From contig JAMYHX010000021.1 in assembly GCA_025529335.1 (NCBI GenBank), positions 124,001 through 188,000 on the forward strand: 64,000 nucleotides of DNA, read 5' to 3'. Position 1 is the first letter of the stretch, and each line of letters opens with the position of its first letter. Below the pieces are notes generated by a model, which saw only the letters and a list, made by a program, of their open reading frames with translations, was not told where the DNA came from and made no database searches. This document shows positions 44,816 to 54,589 of the stretch, one piece after another. Source of the DNA: Rhizopus sp. PT2906 (lineage: Eukaryota; Mucoromycota; Mucoromycetes; Mucorales; Rhizopodaceae). The position numbers and the translations under genes were made by a program.

Positions 44816-45490
44816 CTTGAATATATTAAAAAAAAGAAAAGAAAAAGTGAATATCTAACCGGGAATTTATAAATGTCTCTCTCCTCTCTCTCTCTTTGAC
44901 TTTCTCCTTTTATAAATTCCCCTTTCTTTTATTTATTAACAGCACGGACCATATACGCGTATGTTACACTATTTACAACACTCTTTTATACCAAAGCTCA
45001 AGAAGTGCGGCAAGACTATAGATGTATAGAACATGAATAAACAATATACACCTTGGCCATTTCCTAGTGTTGAATAAACCTTGACTGTTTCTCCAAGGTG
45101 TAGATTGATAATACATAGGGGCTATTTTTATATATGTATTTCTTGATCTCATCAGCTTGTCTACTTATATCCACTTGACTTATTTTTATATAAGAAATAA
45201 ATTTTCTGTTCCAGCCGTGTCTTTTTGTTTGACCAATCAATAAAAAGATAATGTGTAATAATGCATATTAGAGAAAGAGGGAGAAAGGGAGTTGACTAGA
45301 ATAGGGATGAAGTTGATGACTTTGATTGGTTCCTATGGAAAACACGGACATGGGAGAGTGGCGTGGTTAATGCCGACAAGCCCAAAAATAGAGTGAACGT
45401 CAATCCTTATTTGTTTCTTTTTTTTTTTATATTTATTTAAACACCACTCTTTTTTCTTTTTCTTTTTTTTTTATATATATAATTTTTAAG
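44816..45490. other. Divergent promoter region, kinase / Whi5-Nrm1-like
   Basis: 675 bp between divergent starts, with a CT-rich block (44877-44897), a GA-rich tract (45271-45290) and T-runs (45420-45475) ending in TATATATAA at 45473-45481, directly before the plus-strand ATG. No coding frame seen. Confidence 0.45.
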
Positions 45491-45959
45491 ATGTCTGTTC
45501 AGCAATACGATATGTCGAGTGTAAGTCATCGTTATTATTATTATTTATACTTGACAGCTAAAGACACTTTAGTTAGCTCATAGGTTAAAAGCACGTTTGA
45601 TACTAGCAAATTTCAAACGTGAACATGGTTATGAAAATGTGGATTTACATACACTAGAATCTAGTCTATTCGAACGCGTACCGACAAAACCTTCGAATCC
45701 TTTAACAAAATTAAATATTCATGATAAGAAACGAAAGCGTCTGTTATCCCACCATCGATTCTATCCTACTTCACCACCACTTTACAGTCATGATCGTACC
45801 ATCAAATACCACGCGCCTCGATCACCCAGCCATGTGCCCATATCAGATACAAGACTGCGGCCATACGAAAAAAGAAAATTATCGGCAACACTTTCTTCTG
45901 ATGATGAGGATGCTGCGCACTTATTAGTCATGATGCACCATAGCCCTACAATGTCATAA
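45491..45959 (+). CDS. Whi5/Nrm1-like cell-cycle transcription repressor
   Basis: Fungal Whi5 and Nrm1 bind SBF/MBF through a short GTB motif and hold G1/S transcription in check. Two exons, 45491-45520 and 45573-45959, join in phase 0 to about 138 residues: MSVQQYDMSS, then LAHRLKARLILANFKREHGY and ENVDLHTLESSLFERV. The block LKARLILANFKREHGYE matches the GTB motif pattern (L+xRLxLAxxKxxxG). The rest is basic and low in structure, with several S/T-P sites (PTSPPL, RSPSHVP, MHHSPTM) that could be CDK targets, as in the family. The protein is shorter than yeast Whi5 and Nrm1. Assignment rests on one motif and the general layout. Confidence 0.65.
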
Positions 45960-46750
45960 TTTCATAAATATAGCATCCTCTCTCTTTTTTTTTTCTCTTT
46001 TCATTCTGTACATAAAATAGACATTCCCCTTATCTCTTTTTCTTTTTTTTTTCTTTTAGAATATTTATTGATGAATAAAACGGTTCTTTATTACTATTTT
46101 TCATTGCCAGTTCAACTCCACTCCAGGAACCAGTTGATGGAGATTAAAAAGTGTGTAATCAGTTATTTATTGACCTCCCTTTTTTTTAATTGCTTCTGTT
46201 TATCATTCGTCACTATTTACTCCGCCTACATATCTTTACTGCTCTTGCTGATCTCATGCCTACATAGACATGCTTTAGCAGAGCAACACTTTTTCCGATT
46301 GTCACAAGGACATTTTACTCAAAAGGAAATAAAAAAGGTCAGCAAAGTAAATTAATTGGATAATTGGAGTAAATAATTTCGCCGGCGTCTTGTTATAGTA
46401 AACTTGGCCAGTTTCATTAAAAAGAGTTGATCCATGAAAAAAAAAAAAAAGGAAAGTCTTTTTTTATATCATTCAGACCATCAAATTTACAATGACTCCC
46501 TTTGCTAAAAAGTTGTTTAACATTTTCCAAAAAGCAAATTGATCACATGACTAAAGAACCTTCTCTTCTTTTCTTTGTATTGAAGTGTGTGTGTGTGTAT
46601 AAATTATAAAAATAAAGAACTCCTTGTAACCAATCAAATGCATCCGTTTGCGTCATAGGCTACATCCCAAGCAATTTTTTTCTTTTTCAGGTTCAGTCTA
46701 CGTACTGAAAACTTTTTTTTTTTTCTCTTTACTCCTTTCTTTGATTAAAG
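45960..46750. other. Spacer between Whi5/Nrm1-like gene and NTF2
   Basis: 790 bp, AT-rich, with T- and A-runs and a TGTGTGTGTG run at 46586-46596. The frame at 46068-46355 is rich in Leu and Phe but has no family features. A long pyrimidine tract (46709-46742) precedes the NTF2 ATG. Confidence 0.45.
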
Positions 46751-47318
46751 ATGGCAGACATTAACGCACTTGCTTCGCAGTTTGTTAATTTCTATTACGA
46801 AACTTTTGATAGTAACAGAAGCAACTTGCAAGGTCTTTATGTAAGTTTAAAGAATAAAATACATATACGCGTGTATATCATATTGATACATATCTTTTTA
46901 CATATAAAAGAGAGATAACTCTATGCTTACCTTTGAAGGTGCCCCAGTTCAAGGTGCTGCTGCTATTACCGAAAAGTTGGTCGTAAGTTGATATAATACC
47001 ATTTTTTTTCTTTATTCTCCTTTTTTAACGGATTTTTTTTTGTTTTGTTTGTAGTCTCTTCCTTTCCAACGTGTTCAACACAAGATCACCACTATCGACG
47101 TTCAACCTTCTGGCCCCAATAACTCTTTGATTGTTACCGTCAGTGGCTTGTTAGTCGTAAGTATATAAGTAGATAGAGAAAAAGAATGCTGATATATACG
47201 TATTATCTAGGTTGATGATAGCCAAAACCCCTTAATGTTCTTCCAAACCTTCCAGTTGATTTCCGAGAACAACTCCTACTATGTGCTCAACGACATCTTC
47301 CGTTTGAACTATGGATAA
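46751..47318 (+). CDS. NTF2: Nuclear transport factor 2
   Basis: NTF2 carries Ran-GDP into the nucleus by binding Ran-GDP and FxFG nucleoporins. Exons from the ATG at 46751 read MADINALASQFVNFYYETFD, NRSNLQGLY, then RDNSMLTFEGAPVQGAAAIT and EKLV, then SLPFQRVQHKITTIDVQPSG and NSLIVTVSGLLVV. The last exon reads DDSQNPLMFFQTFQLISENN and SYYVLNDIFRLNYG. About 125 residues, the standard length; FYYxTFD, SMLTFEG, FQRVQHKITTxD and NDIFRLNY are all conserved. Three introns of about 50-75 bp. Confidence 0.96.
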
Positions 47319-47396
47319 AGTATATATCAATAATAAACAAATCGGACAATCAGTATGATCATTTATAATGTGTTAATTTATGTGGCACTTTATTGT

Positions 47397-48934
47397 TTAT
47401 TCGTGTTCAACAGGAGTGGCATCCTTATCAAAAGAAGCCAAAATATTCTTACGAATGTTAAAATCATCCAACTTGGCGTTGGTCACGTCTTCAGATTTAG
47501 CAATGTTAGCTAAACGCGTTTTTTCCTTGTGTAAAAAGCCTTCACCATCAGCAAGGATTTTTTCCATTACTTTAGCATAGTATTTGGCATGACTATAGAG
47601 TCATATTAATAAAATGCTTGTATATATGTATATAGCTCTAGACTTACCGTGATGCATGTCCCTTGACCTTATCTGCGATCTCTTTATGAATCTTTTCACG
47701 GGCAGCGGGGTTCTTGATAAACTCGATAGCCTTTTCATCCAAATCACGAATACGACCCGCAGTGGGCTGCAATCCACCACCAACAGCGCGATGAGCCTTA
47801 CAGTGCTTGTTTAAGAATTCAATAAAAGCAGCTTCGGTACGAGCACCTTCGTAAGGAATAGGCTCACTTTCACCTGCAGGGAATAACTTGATGGTAGGGA
47901 AGCCAGAAATGTCAAACTCGGTACCGATATCACGTTCCTTATCAGCATCAATCTTGGCTACAACACACTACACATAAAGTTAGATTACGACATATATAAA
48001 AGATACAATGAGACATACGTTTTCAACATTAGAATAGGCAGTACCGATCTTTTCCCAAATAGGGGCTACATGATTATTAATATATATCTTGACATATCCT
48101 ATACATATATATAAACTTACCCAAGTTCTTGCAGTGTCCACACCAAGAAGCATAGAATTCAACCAACACATTTTGCTTGGGATTCAAGGCAACCTCATGG
48201 AAATTCTTGGAGTTGAGCTCGACCACGTCTGACTTCTTTGCCTTAATACGAGGAATAATACCTGATTTTTCGCGAACAAAGGAAGCAAGCGAATTCAAGT
48301 CACGACCACCACGGTAATCTTCTACACCCTCGGGAGAGTTCACGCCTTGAGGGAACCATTTGAGAGTAGGGAAACCCTTGACTCCATAGAGAGCACCCGT
48401 GTTGCGATATTGGTCAGCATCTAATTTGGCAATGATGACCTTATCCTTTTGATGAGCAAAGGCGTCACCTAATTGAGCATAGACAGGAGCCAAGTTCTTA
48501 CAGTGACCGCACCAGGGAGCATAGAATTCAACCAAGGCAGGACGAGAACCGTCAATGGCCAATTTGAAATTATCGTCTGTCAACACAAGTACGTTACCAT
48601 CATAAGTCAGAGCAGCCTTGGAAGGCGCAGTACCACGAACAAGTTGAATGACGTCTTCGAATGAGTTAACATCCTTGAGTTGTGCAAATGCATTGTTGAT
48701 GTGTGAAGTGATCTTTTCGGGTGAGCTAATATCCTTGAGATGAGTAAGCACGTTGTTGACGTATGGAGTGATCTTTTCGGGTGATTTAAGTTGGTTCAAG
48801 ACATAATAAAAGTTGTCTTGATTCAAATTTTGAATAATGTGTTGTGTCGCGTGTCCTCCGTTATATTGGTCATAGCCAATAATAACCGCATTGGCAGCAA
48901 GCAGCAGAAAGAAGAGCTTTTTGAGAAAAGACAT
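47397..48934 (-). CDS. Protein disulfide isomerase, two thioredoxin domains plus ERp29-like C-terminus
   Basis: PDIs form and rearrange disulfides in the ER. The N-terminus MSFLKKLFFLLLAANAVIIG is a signal peptide. A leader follows with two copies of a 20-residue unit encoded by a 60-bp DNA duplication (48661-48780). Thioredoxin domain 1 has VEFYAPWCGHCKNLAPVYAQ and GFPTLKWFPQG; domain 2 has VEFYASWCGHCKNL, APIWEKIGTAYSNVENV, VVAKIDADKERDIG and ISGFPTIKLFPAG. Both CGHC sites are intact. The C-terminal helical domain (FIEFLNKHCKAHRAVGGGLQ, DEKAIEFIKNPAARERIHKE, AKYYAKVMEKILADGEGF) matches the ERp29/PDI-D C-domain. The protein ends in ATPVEHE, with no HDEL or KDEL, so how it stays in the ER is unclear. 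The adjacent NTF2 is convergent, 78 bp away. Confidence 0.94.
48661..48780 (-). repeat. 60-bp tandem duplication inside the PDI gene
   Basis: The blocks at 48661-48720 and 48721-48780 align end to end with substitutions but no gaps; both end in GTGATCTTTTCGG. A weaker third start (GTGATTTAAGTTGG) follows at 48781. In protein terms the unit is SPEKIT(P/S)(Y/H)(V/I)NN(V/A) with LKD, just before thioredoxin domain 1. Confidence 0.9.
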
Positions 48935-49352
48935 AAGAAAAAAAAAAAAAAAAAGAAACAAAGCCAAAGCAATAAAATATAAATGAATTCAAATCCCACA
49001 AATCATGTCACTCCAAGTGTATCTGTCTTCACAACGTCATAAGCCAAATTTAGGAGGTGGCGATGGCACTTTATTCAGCTTCAAGTGTTGACCACAACTC
49101 TCCACATATATCAAATGTTGTCTCTTTTTTAAACAATAAACAAGATGGAATAACCAACTAAAGTGTTGTTAAATATCTTTTTTCTTTCTCTACTTCTTCC
49201 TTGTCACACTGACAATATGTCATTTAAATGCATTAGTTAAAAAAAATCATTGTCACACACTTTAGAAAAATTGATATCATTTATAATACAAATTATACAA
49301 TCAAAAATCATCATAATTTTTTTTTTTTACCTTCTTTCTCTTTTTAATATTA
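48935..49352. other. Divergent promoter region, PDI / GATA factor
   Basis: 418 bp between divergent starts. It includes an A17 run just above the PDI ATG and T-rich sequence before the GATA-factor ATG. GATA motifs near 49274 (TTGATATCATT) could serve autoregulation, but this is only a possibility. No gene. Confidence 0.4.
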
Positions 49353-50372
49353 ATGGCCAGTGAATCAAAGAGCAAAAAGAGCCAAGTGTCTGCCACTGTT
49401 TGTTCCAATTGTGGTACGACAACAACTCCATTGTGGAGAAGAGCTCCTAATGGCGAAACTATTTGTAATGCCTGTGGTCTCTATCTCAAGGCCAGACATA
49501 CCCTTCGACCAGTGACGATGAAGCGTCAATCTAGAAAACAACCTATTTCAGCAACAACAGCAACAGAAACACCGTTACCAGGAACTTGTCCAGGTAATGG
49601 TCAATGCAATGGCACGGGTGGATCAGCTTCCTGTGAGGGCTGTCCTGCCTTTAATCAACATCAGGTCGCTCGTCATGCTCTCATATGTGCTAATTGCCGA
49701 ACGACAACAACACCTCTTTGGCGCAGAGATGAATCAGGCAATACCATTTGTAATGCGTGTGGGCTATATTATAAACTCCATCATGTACATCGACCAGTGA
49801 GTATGAAAAGAAGTGTGATCAAACGAAGGAAACGGATCATTGTAACAGATCAAGGCGAAGAAGAAGAGGAAGAGACAGAGTCAAGTGAAGAGGAAGAAGA
49901 AGAACAACAGAAATTAAAAAAGAAAAAGGTAATCAAGTCCAGTATGAAGCGATCTATATCATCATCAACAGCATCGTCAGCATCTTCTAATGTACCTGCC
50001 ATTGAGGACTATATCCAGCCTAAACGTACGCCATTACCACCACCACCGCCTCCATCATCATCCTCTATACCATCTCAGCATGTGCGTCTACCCCCACCGC
50101 CACGAACACCACCTCCATTTAATCGAGCTCTACCTTCCTTATCTTCAGACACGAGGATCAACCAAAAACGATTTGATCCCATCTTTGATTATAGAACGAC
50201 CCACACGAGGAATGCCTATGAAGATCTTGCCGAATTTGACAATGCGATGACGCGATTAGAGCGTATTCGAAGACGTGTACCGCATGAACAGCACAAGACG
50301 TTATCCAGTCTAACCTCAGTATTACAAGATATTGTGAATCGAGCAGAAAGCATTTTGTCCTATCCTTCTTAG
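49353..50372 (+). CDS. Two-finger GATA repressor of iron uptake (Fep1/SreA/Urbs1 type)
   Basis: This family represses siderophore and iron-uptake genes when iron is plentiful. Single exon, 339 residues. The first GATA finger is VCSNCGTTTTPLWRRAPNGE then ICNACGLYLKARHTLRP; the second is CANCRTTTTPLWRRDESGNT then ICNACGLYYKLHHVHRPVSM. Between them lies CPGNGQCNGTGGSASCEGCP, the four-cysteine iron-sensing region found only in this subgroup. The basic KRSVIKRRKRI after finger 2 may help nuclear import. The rest is low in complexity: an acidic EEEEEETESSEEEEEEQQ tract, proline runs near 50030-50110, and a helical end (RLERIRRRVPHEQHKTLSSL) where related proteins have a coiled coil. The stop is only 2 bp from the stop of the convergent next gene. 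Confidence 0.93.
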   Translation: MASESKSKKSQVSATVCSNCGTTTTPLWRRAPNGETICNACGLYLKARHTLRPVTMKRQSRKQPISATTATETPLPGTCPGNGQCNGTGGSASCEGCPAFNQHQVARHALICANCRTTTTPLWRRDESGNTICNACGLYYKLHHVHRPVSMKRSVIKRRKRIIVTDQGEEEEEETESSEEEEEEQQKLKKKKVIKSSMKRSISSSTASSASSNVPAIEDYIQPKRTPLPPPPPPSSSSIPSQHVRLPPPPRTPPPFNRALPSLSSDTRINQKRFDPIFDYRTTHTRNAYEDLAEFDNAMTRLERIRRRVPHEQHKTLSSLTSVLQDIVNRAESILSYPS

Positions 50373-50374
50373 GG

Positions 50375-52007
50375 TCATTTGTTTCTCCTTTTATTGTTAT
50401 TAATGGTATTATTTGTATTAAAATAAGACATGATCGAAGAGGAGGATGAGCGTATATAAGGTGTGATATAGTGAATGGTCGGTTGTGTACTCTTTGTTGA
50501 CACAGAGGTTGTTGTCAGTGTCGGTATGGACGATGGGGTAGAATAGCGCATTTTCTTTTGTTGCGAGCTCATCATGACCATATCCCATGGATCTCGTTTA
50601 CCGTCTTCAAATAAGCTACTATCGTCCTGATGCCACCCACTGATCAGCCCCACTCGTACGGTCACCTCAGCCACAGGTTCGTCTTGAGCATTATAGATAG
50701 AGCACGTTCGATCGTCAAACGGTCGCTCCCTAAACGCGAGATCCTTGAGTGAGATCGAGGACGTACCGGCCGTCTGTTTGGTGTGTTTGTCCATGACGAG
50801 GAGCGAGAGCTTGATAGGGCCCAATCGATCAAGCCAGTGCTGAATGTCGACAAGATGTCCGCAGAGTTGAAAACATGACTTGACCGGATTATATTCTTGC
50901 ACATAAGAGGCAGCAGGTGATATATTGCAGGTCGATAGAAATGTCCAGCTGACGTAAGGCTTTTTCAGTCTTTTGGACGTGTTGGTTCGTAGGATGGTAT
51001 GACTGATGTTGTCCACATGAAGTACTTTAAACACCAAAGTGTATTTTAACGTGCCCTTGCCGATCTGATGGTAGGCCTGGAGCTGAGCTGGTTCTATCAT
51101 TGAAGAGGGCGTCTTTGTGTCGTCTGTGAATATATGTACATTTCGTAACATGTCTGATAGTTCTTCAATGTTCAAATCTAATAAAGATGATTTCGTTCGC
51201 CTCAACGTCGGTTTCGGTTTTGCCCGTTTCGTGTCTTCTGGCTTTTTTTTGGGTTTGACGGATGAAGAGCCTAGGATGATAGAAGACACTTTCTTCCGTC
51301 TACTGTTATTATTATTGTTGTTATTCGTTGTGGATGTGGTCAGTGTGCTATTGTTACTGCTACTGCTATTATTAGAATAAGTTGATATCACGGTTGCACT
51401 AGTCAGGTTGGGAGTAGGAGGGGGCGATCGTAGTTCGATACAGGGAGTTGTCACAGTCGGTATGTCTTTGGTCGTATCTGGCATTGCCACATAGAATAAT
51501 CCAATCTTGAGTTCTTGTTGACTCTCTGGCATTGAACACCAAACTCCTTTATCGGCCACAAACTTGTAAATATGTTCCAACTTGTGTGCTGATTGAGGTA
51601 CGACTTCTTTTGCTTCTGAAATAGGCAAACTGAATGAATTCAGCAGACTGCGGTCATTCTTTATATATATTCTGGTAGTTGCTTTATCTTTACGTAAACG
51701 AATGAGTTGTTTGGTAGATATAAAATAGACAAGTGAGACGTTGAATGTACATGTGCCGTCTGTTTCAATATTGGCTGAAGGTGTAGATATTTTTGTATTC
51801 TGTGGTATCAGGTCGTTAATAGAAGAAGGTAATTTCAAATCAAGTTCTGTTTCCACTTGAATCGACTGGTCATTCGAATTAAAGTGACGACCTTTTTGTT
51901 TCAAAATTAGGGTTCCTGATGTCCATGATTTATTAATTATTGTTATTACCTTGTTGTATTGTTACCAGTAGAGCATATTCACAAGTTTTTGTTAATAATA
52001 AAGACAT
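50375..52007 (-). CDS. C2-domain protein resembling CEP120 (DUF3668 type)
   Basis: Start ATG at 52005-52007 gives MSLLLTKTCEYALLVTIQQG; an intron (51913-51948) joins QQG to TLILKQKGRHFNSNDQSI, opening a first C2-like beta domain. The second conserved region (QLQAYHQIGKGTLKYTLVFK to VTVRVGLISGWHQ) begins YHQIGKG and has SWTFLSTCNISPAASYVQEY, FQLCGHLVDIQHWLDRLGPI and KLSLLVMDKHTKQTAGTSSI. This pattern resembles the DUF3668 C2 region of the centriole protein CEP120. The linker (about residues 210-290) is Ser/Asn-rich; the C-terminus is low in complexity with no long coiled coil like CEP120's. The length, about 530 residues, is far below human CEP120. The CEP120 link is by pattern only; it could be another C2 protein. 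The ATG-less long frame alone would start at a TTG, so the small first exon is important. Confidence 0.5.
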
Positions 52008-52159
52008 TTTAAAAGAAAAAAGAGAATATTTATTGTGTATATATTTATATAGAAAAAAAAAAGGAGGGGAAAAGAGAGGAAGAGAGAGAGAGAGAGAGAG
52101 AGAAAAGGGAAACGAAAAAAAAAAAAAGAGAGAGGTACATAGAAAAAAAAAAAAAAAAA

Positions 52160-53294
52160 TTAAAAATTGAATCCACCCGCATTAGTTTCATTGTGGAACA
52201 TAAACTGACCATTTTGAGTATCAGGCGCCATCATTGCATCAGCTCCTTCCTCGTCACCATCAGTAAAGTATTTTTCAATTAATTGATATGATTTCTTATA
52301 GATTTCTACGTTGTCATGGTTTTGTAAGGCATGAATATATTCAAGTCCACCACATTCTTCAATCAACAATGCATATGGATTGAACCCATCTGGCGTATTT
52401 GACTTTTCCATTTCACCCACTCGTAAGATATTGTCTAAACCATCCAATGCTACCAAAATGATCTTATTGTCCATGGACGTCAAGATATCACACAGGGGTT
52501 TAATACATCCCGCATTCACCAAGTATTTGATTTGCTCAGGTTTACTTAATCCTCCTGATGTGGCATTGCAAATAGCCCAACAAGCTTCCTTTTTCGTCTT
52601 GGGATCTCCATTGGCCAAGATATAGACCAAAGGTTCGATCAGGCCATTGTCAATGATTGCTTGAATCTGAGCTGTATTACCAGCAGTAATATTACTGATC
52701 GTCCAGCAAGCTTCCTTACGAATCGCATCTTTAGGACTAGCCAACAATTGAAGTAAAGCACCTAGAGCACCACAGTTGACGACAAGTTGAGTCTGAGTGT
52801 CATCACCTGTGACGATGTTGCCAACAGAACGAAGAGCGGGTGTTTGAACAGAGGTAGAGGGATGGCCCAAGAGTTCGACCAGTCGGTTGGTTACACCTGA
52901 ATCAATCACGGCCTGAATACGCTCATTCGATCCATCTGACAGATAAGAGATGGCCCAACAAGTATCGATCAGTATTTCTTCATCTGTTGAGTTGAGCAAT
53001 CGAGCCAAGACAGGCAAAGCGGGTGCAATCTAAAGACAAAATGAGCAAAGTATATAACATGGAGCTGTGGCTTACCAGTGTCCAATCTGGTTGTGGGTTC
53101 TTGCCTCGACAAAAGTTAGAAAGAGTCCAAGTGGAGTTACGGATCATGGATAACTTGGAACTTTCTTCAAAAATGGCCAATAAAGGTGGTAGTGCCCCAT
53201 TTTGCAAGACAAAATCACGACAACGTGGACTATCACCTGCAATATTACCAAGTGCCCACACAGCCTATAGTAAAAACATCATTAACTATTTTTC

Positions 53295-53338
<44 letters not shown>

Positions 53339-53978
53339 TTACCTGTTCCTTCACATCAGTGACTGGACTACTCAACAATTCAATGAATAAAGGCACAGCA
53401 CCTGATTTCACTACAACTTCAGTCTGCTCAGCTGACCCAGAAGCGATATTGGTCAAGGCCCAAGCGGCTTCAAACTATAAAAAGTTAGACATGTATATAA
53501 ACGCGTCAAAAAAAAAGACTTACTTGAAGTTGACTGTCAGGAGAACGAAGGAACTCGACAAAGCGAGGAACAACACCAGCAGCAATAACCTCTTTGATAG
53601 GAGGATTTTTTTCTTTTGACAAGAGTTTTCTAAACTGTGTTGTTGCTTGAAGCTGTAATCCGCCGTCTTCTGTATAAATGCTTTGAGCCATGAAAGGGAT
53701 TTGAGCAATAGCCTTTTGTTTTTTAAAAATAAATAAATAAATAATGAACATTATACAAGATCCCTTACTTGAGCATCATGAACACTCGAGTCTAATTCGT
53801 CGTCAGAATCAGCACTCAATTCTTGCATGTTGAAATTTCTTCTTTTGGCTAAATTTTCTTCCTTCTTTTGCTTTCTAATCTCTACCTGAGCATTTTCACG
53901 TCTACGTCTCACTTCTTCAGGCTTAAAGCGACTACGTTCTTTATATGCTCCACGACGAAGATCACTTGTTGAATCCAT
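52160..53978 (-). CDS. SRP1: Importin (karyopherin) alpha
   Basis: Importin alpha links proteins with classical nuclear localisation signals to importin beta. Minus-strand exons start MDSTSDLRRGAYKERSRFKP and EEVRRRRENAQVEIRKQKKE (the importin-beta-binding domain), then armadillo repeats: LLSKEKNPPIKEVIAAGVVP, FEAAWALTNIASGSAEQTEV, AVWALGNIAGDSPRCRDFVL and STWTLSNFCRGKNPQPDW. These continue with CWAISYLSDGSNERIQAVID, ALRSVGNIVTGDDTQTQLVV, CWTISNITAGNTAQIQAIID and CWAICNATSGG. The W-x-x-x-N arrays that bind the signal are intact. The C-terminus (GGLEYIHALQNHDNVEIYKK, then EKYFTDGDEE) matches the family's Cse1-binding end. The intron at about 53268-53342 contains a T27-A11 palindrome. Complete at about 530 residues, all ARM repeats in place. 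Confidence 0.96.
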
Positions 53979-54589
53979 TATTATTATTATTTAAAAAAAA
54001 AAAAAAAAAAAAAGAAAGAAGAATAAATAGCAAAAAGAACAAGCAAAAAATACGAGTTTGAATTCAATGACCGAACAGTTTCTTTTTTTTCTTTATTATT
54101 GCTGCGAAGAAAACCATCATATATGTAATCATCCTCCTCTTTCTCTCCTTATAATCGTTTTTTTTTTTGCCTTTCAGATTATGCTATAAATCAAGTTATA
54201 TATATGTATATACAATAGATTTTTATATATATAAAAAAAAAAGAGCGATATGAGGATCATCATTTACAGTGATTTATTTACCTTCAACTTGAATACCCTT
54301 TATATAACAACAACAACAACAATAATAATATGGAATATATAAATGTATATATTCATGATTACATTGATACATATTCTTCCTTAGGGATGATCTTATGTAA
54401 CACATTTAAACCTCCTTTTTCACCATTGATAGTAATTATAATAATAATAATAATAATAATAATAATTAGAAAATGAGAGAGAGAGAGAGAGAGAGAGAAA
54501 ACAATAGAAAAAAAAAAAAGCTTGAATTTATTTCTTCTTTTTTTCTTTAAATTTTTTATGTAAAAAGAGAGAAAGAAACAGAGAGACTG
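53979..54589. other. Divergent promoter region, importin alpha / unknown gene
   Basis: 610 bp of simple-sequence-rich DNA: A-runs directly before the importin alpha ATG, TATATA repeats (54197-54230), an AAC repeat (54308-54321), an AAT repeat (54439-54464) and a GA repeat (54475-54499). No gene. Confidence 0.5.

Noticed and set aside
41092..47318. Biosynthetic gene cluster
   Set aside because: HPD has no other tyrosine-catabolic gene beside it, and the neighbours are unrelated housekeeping genes.
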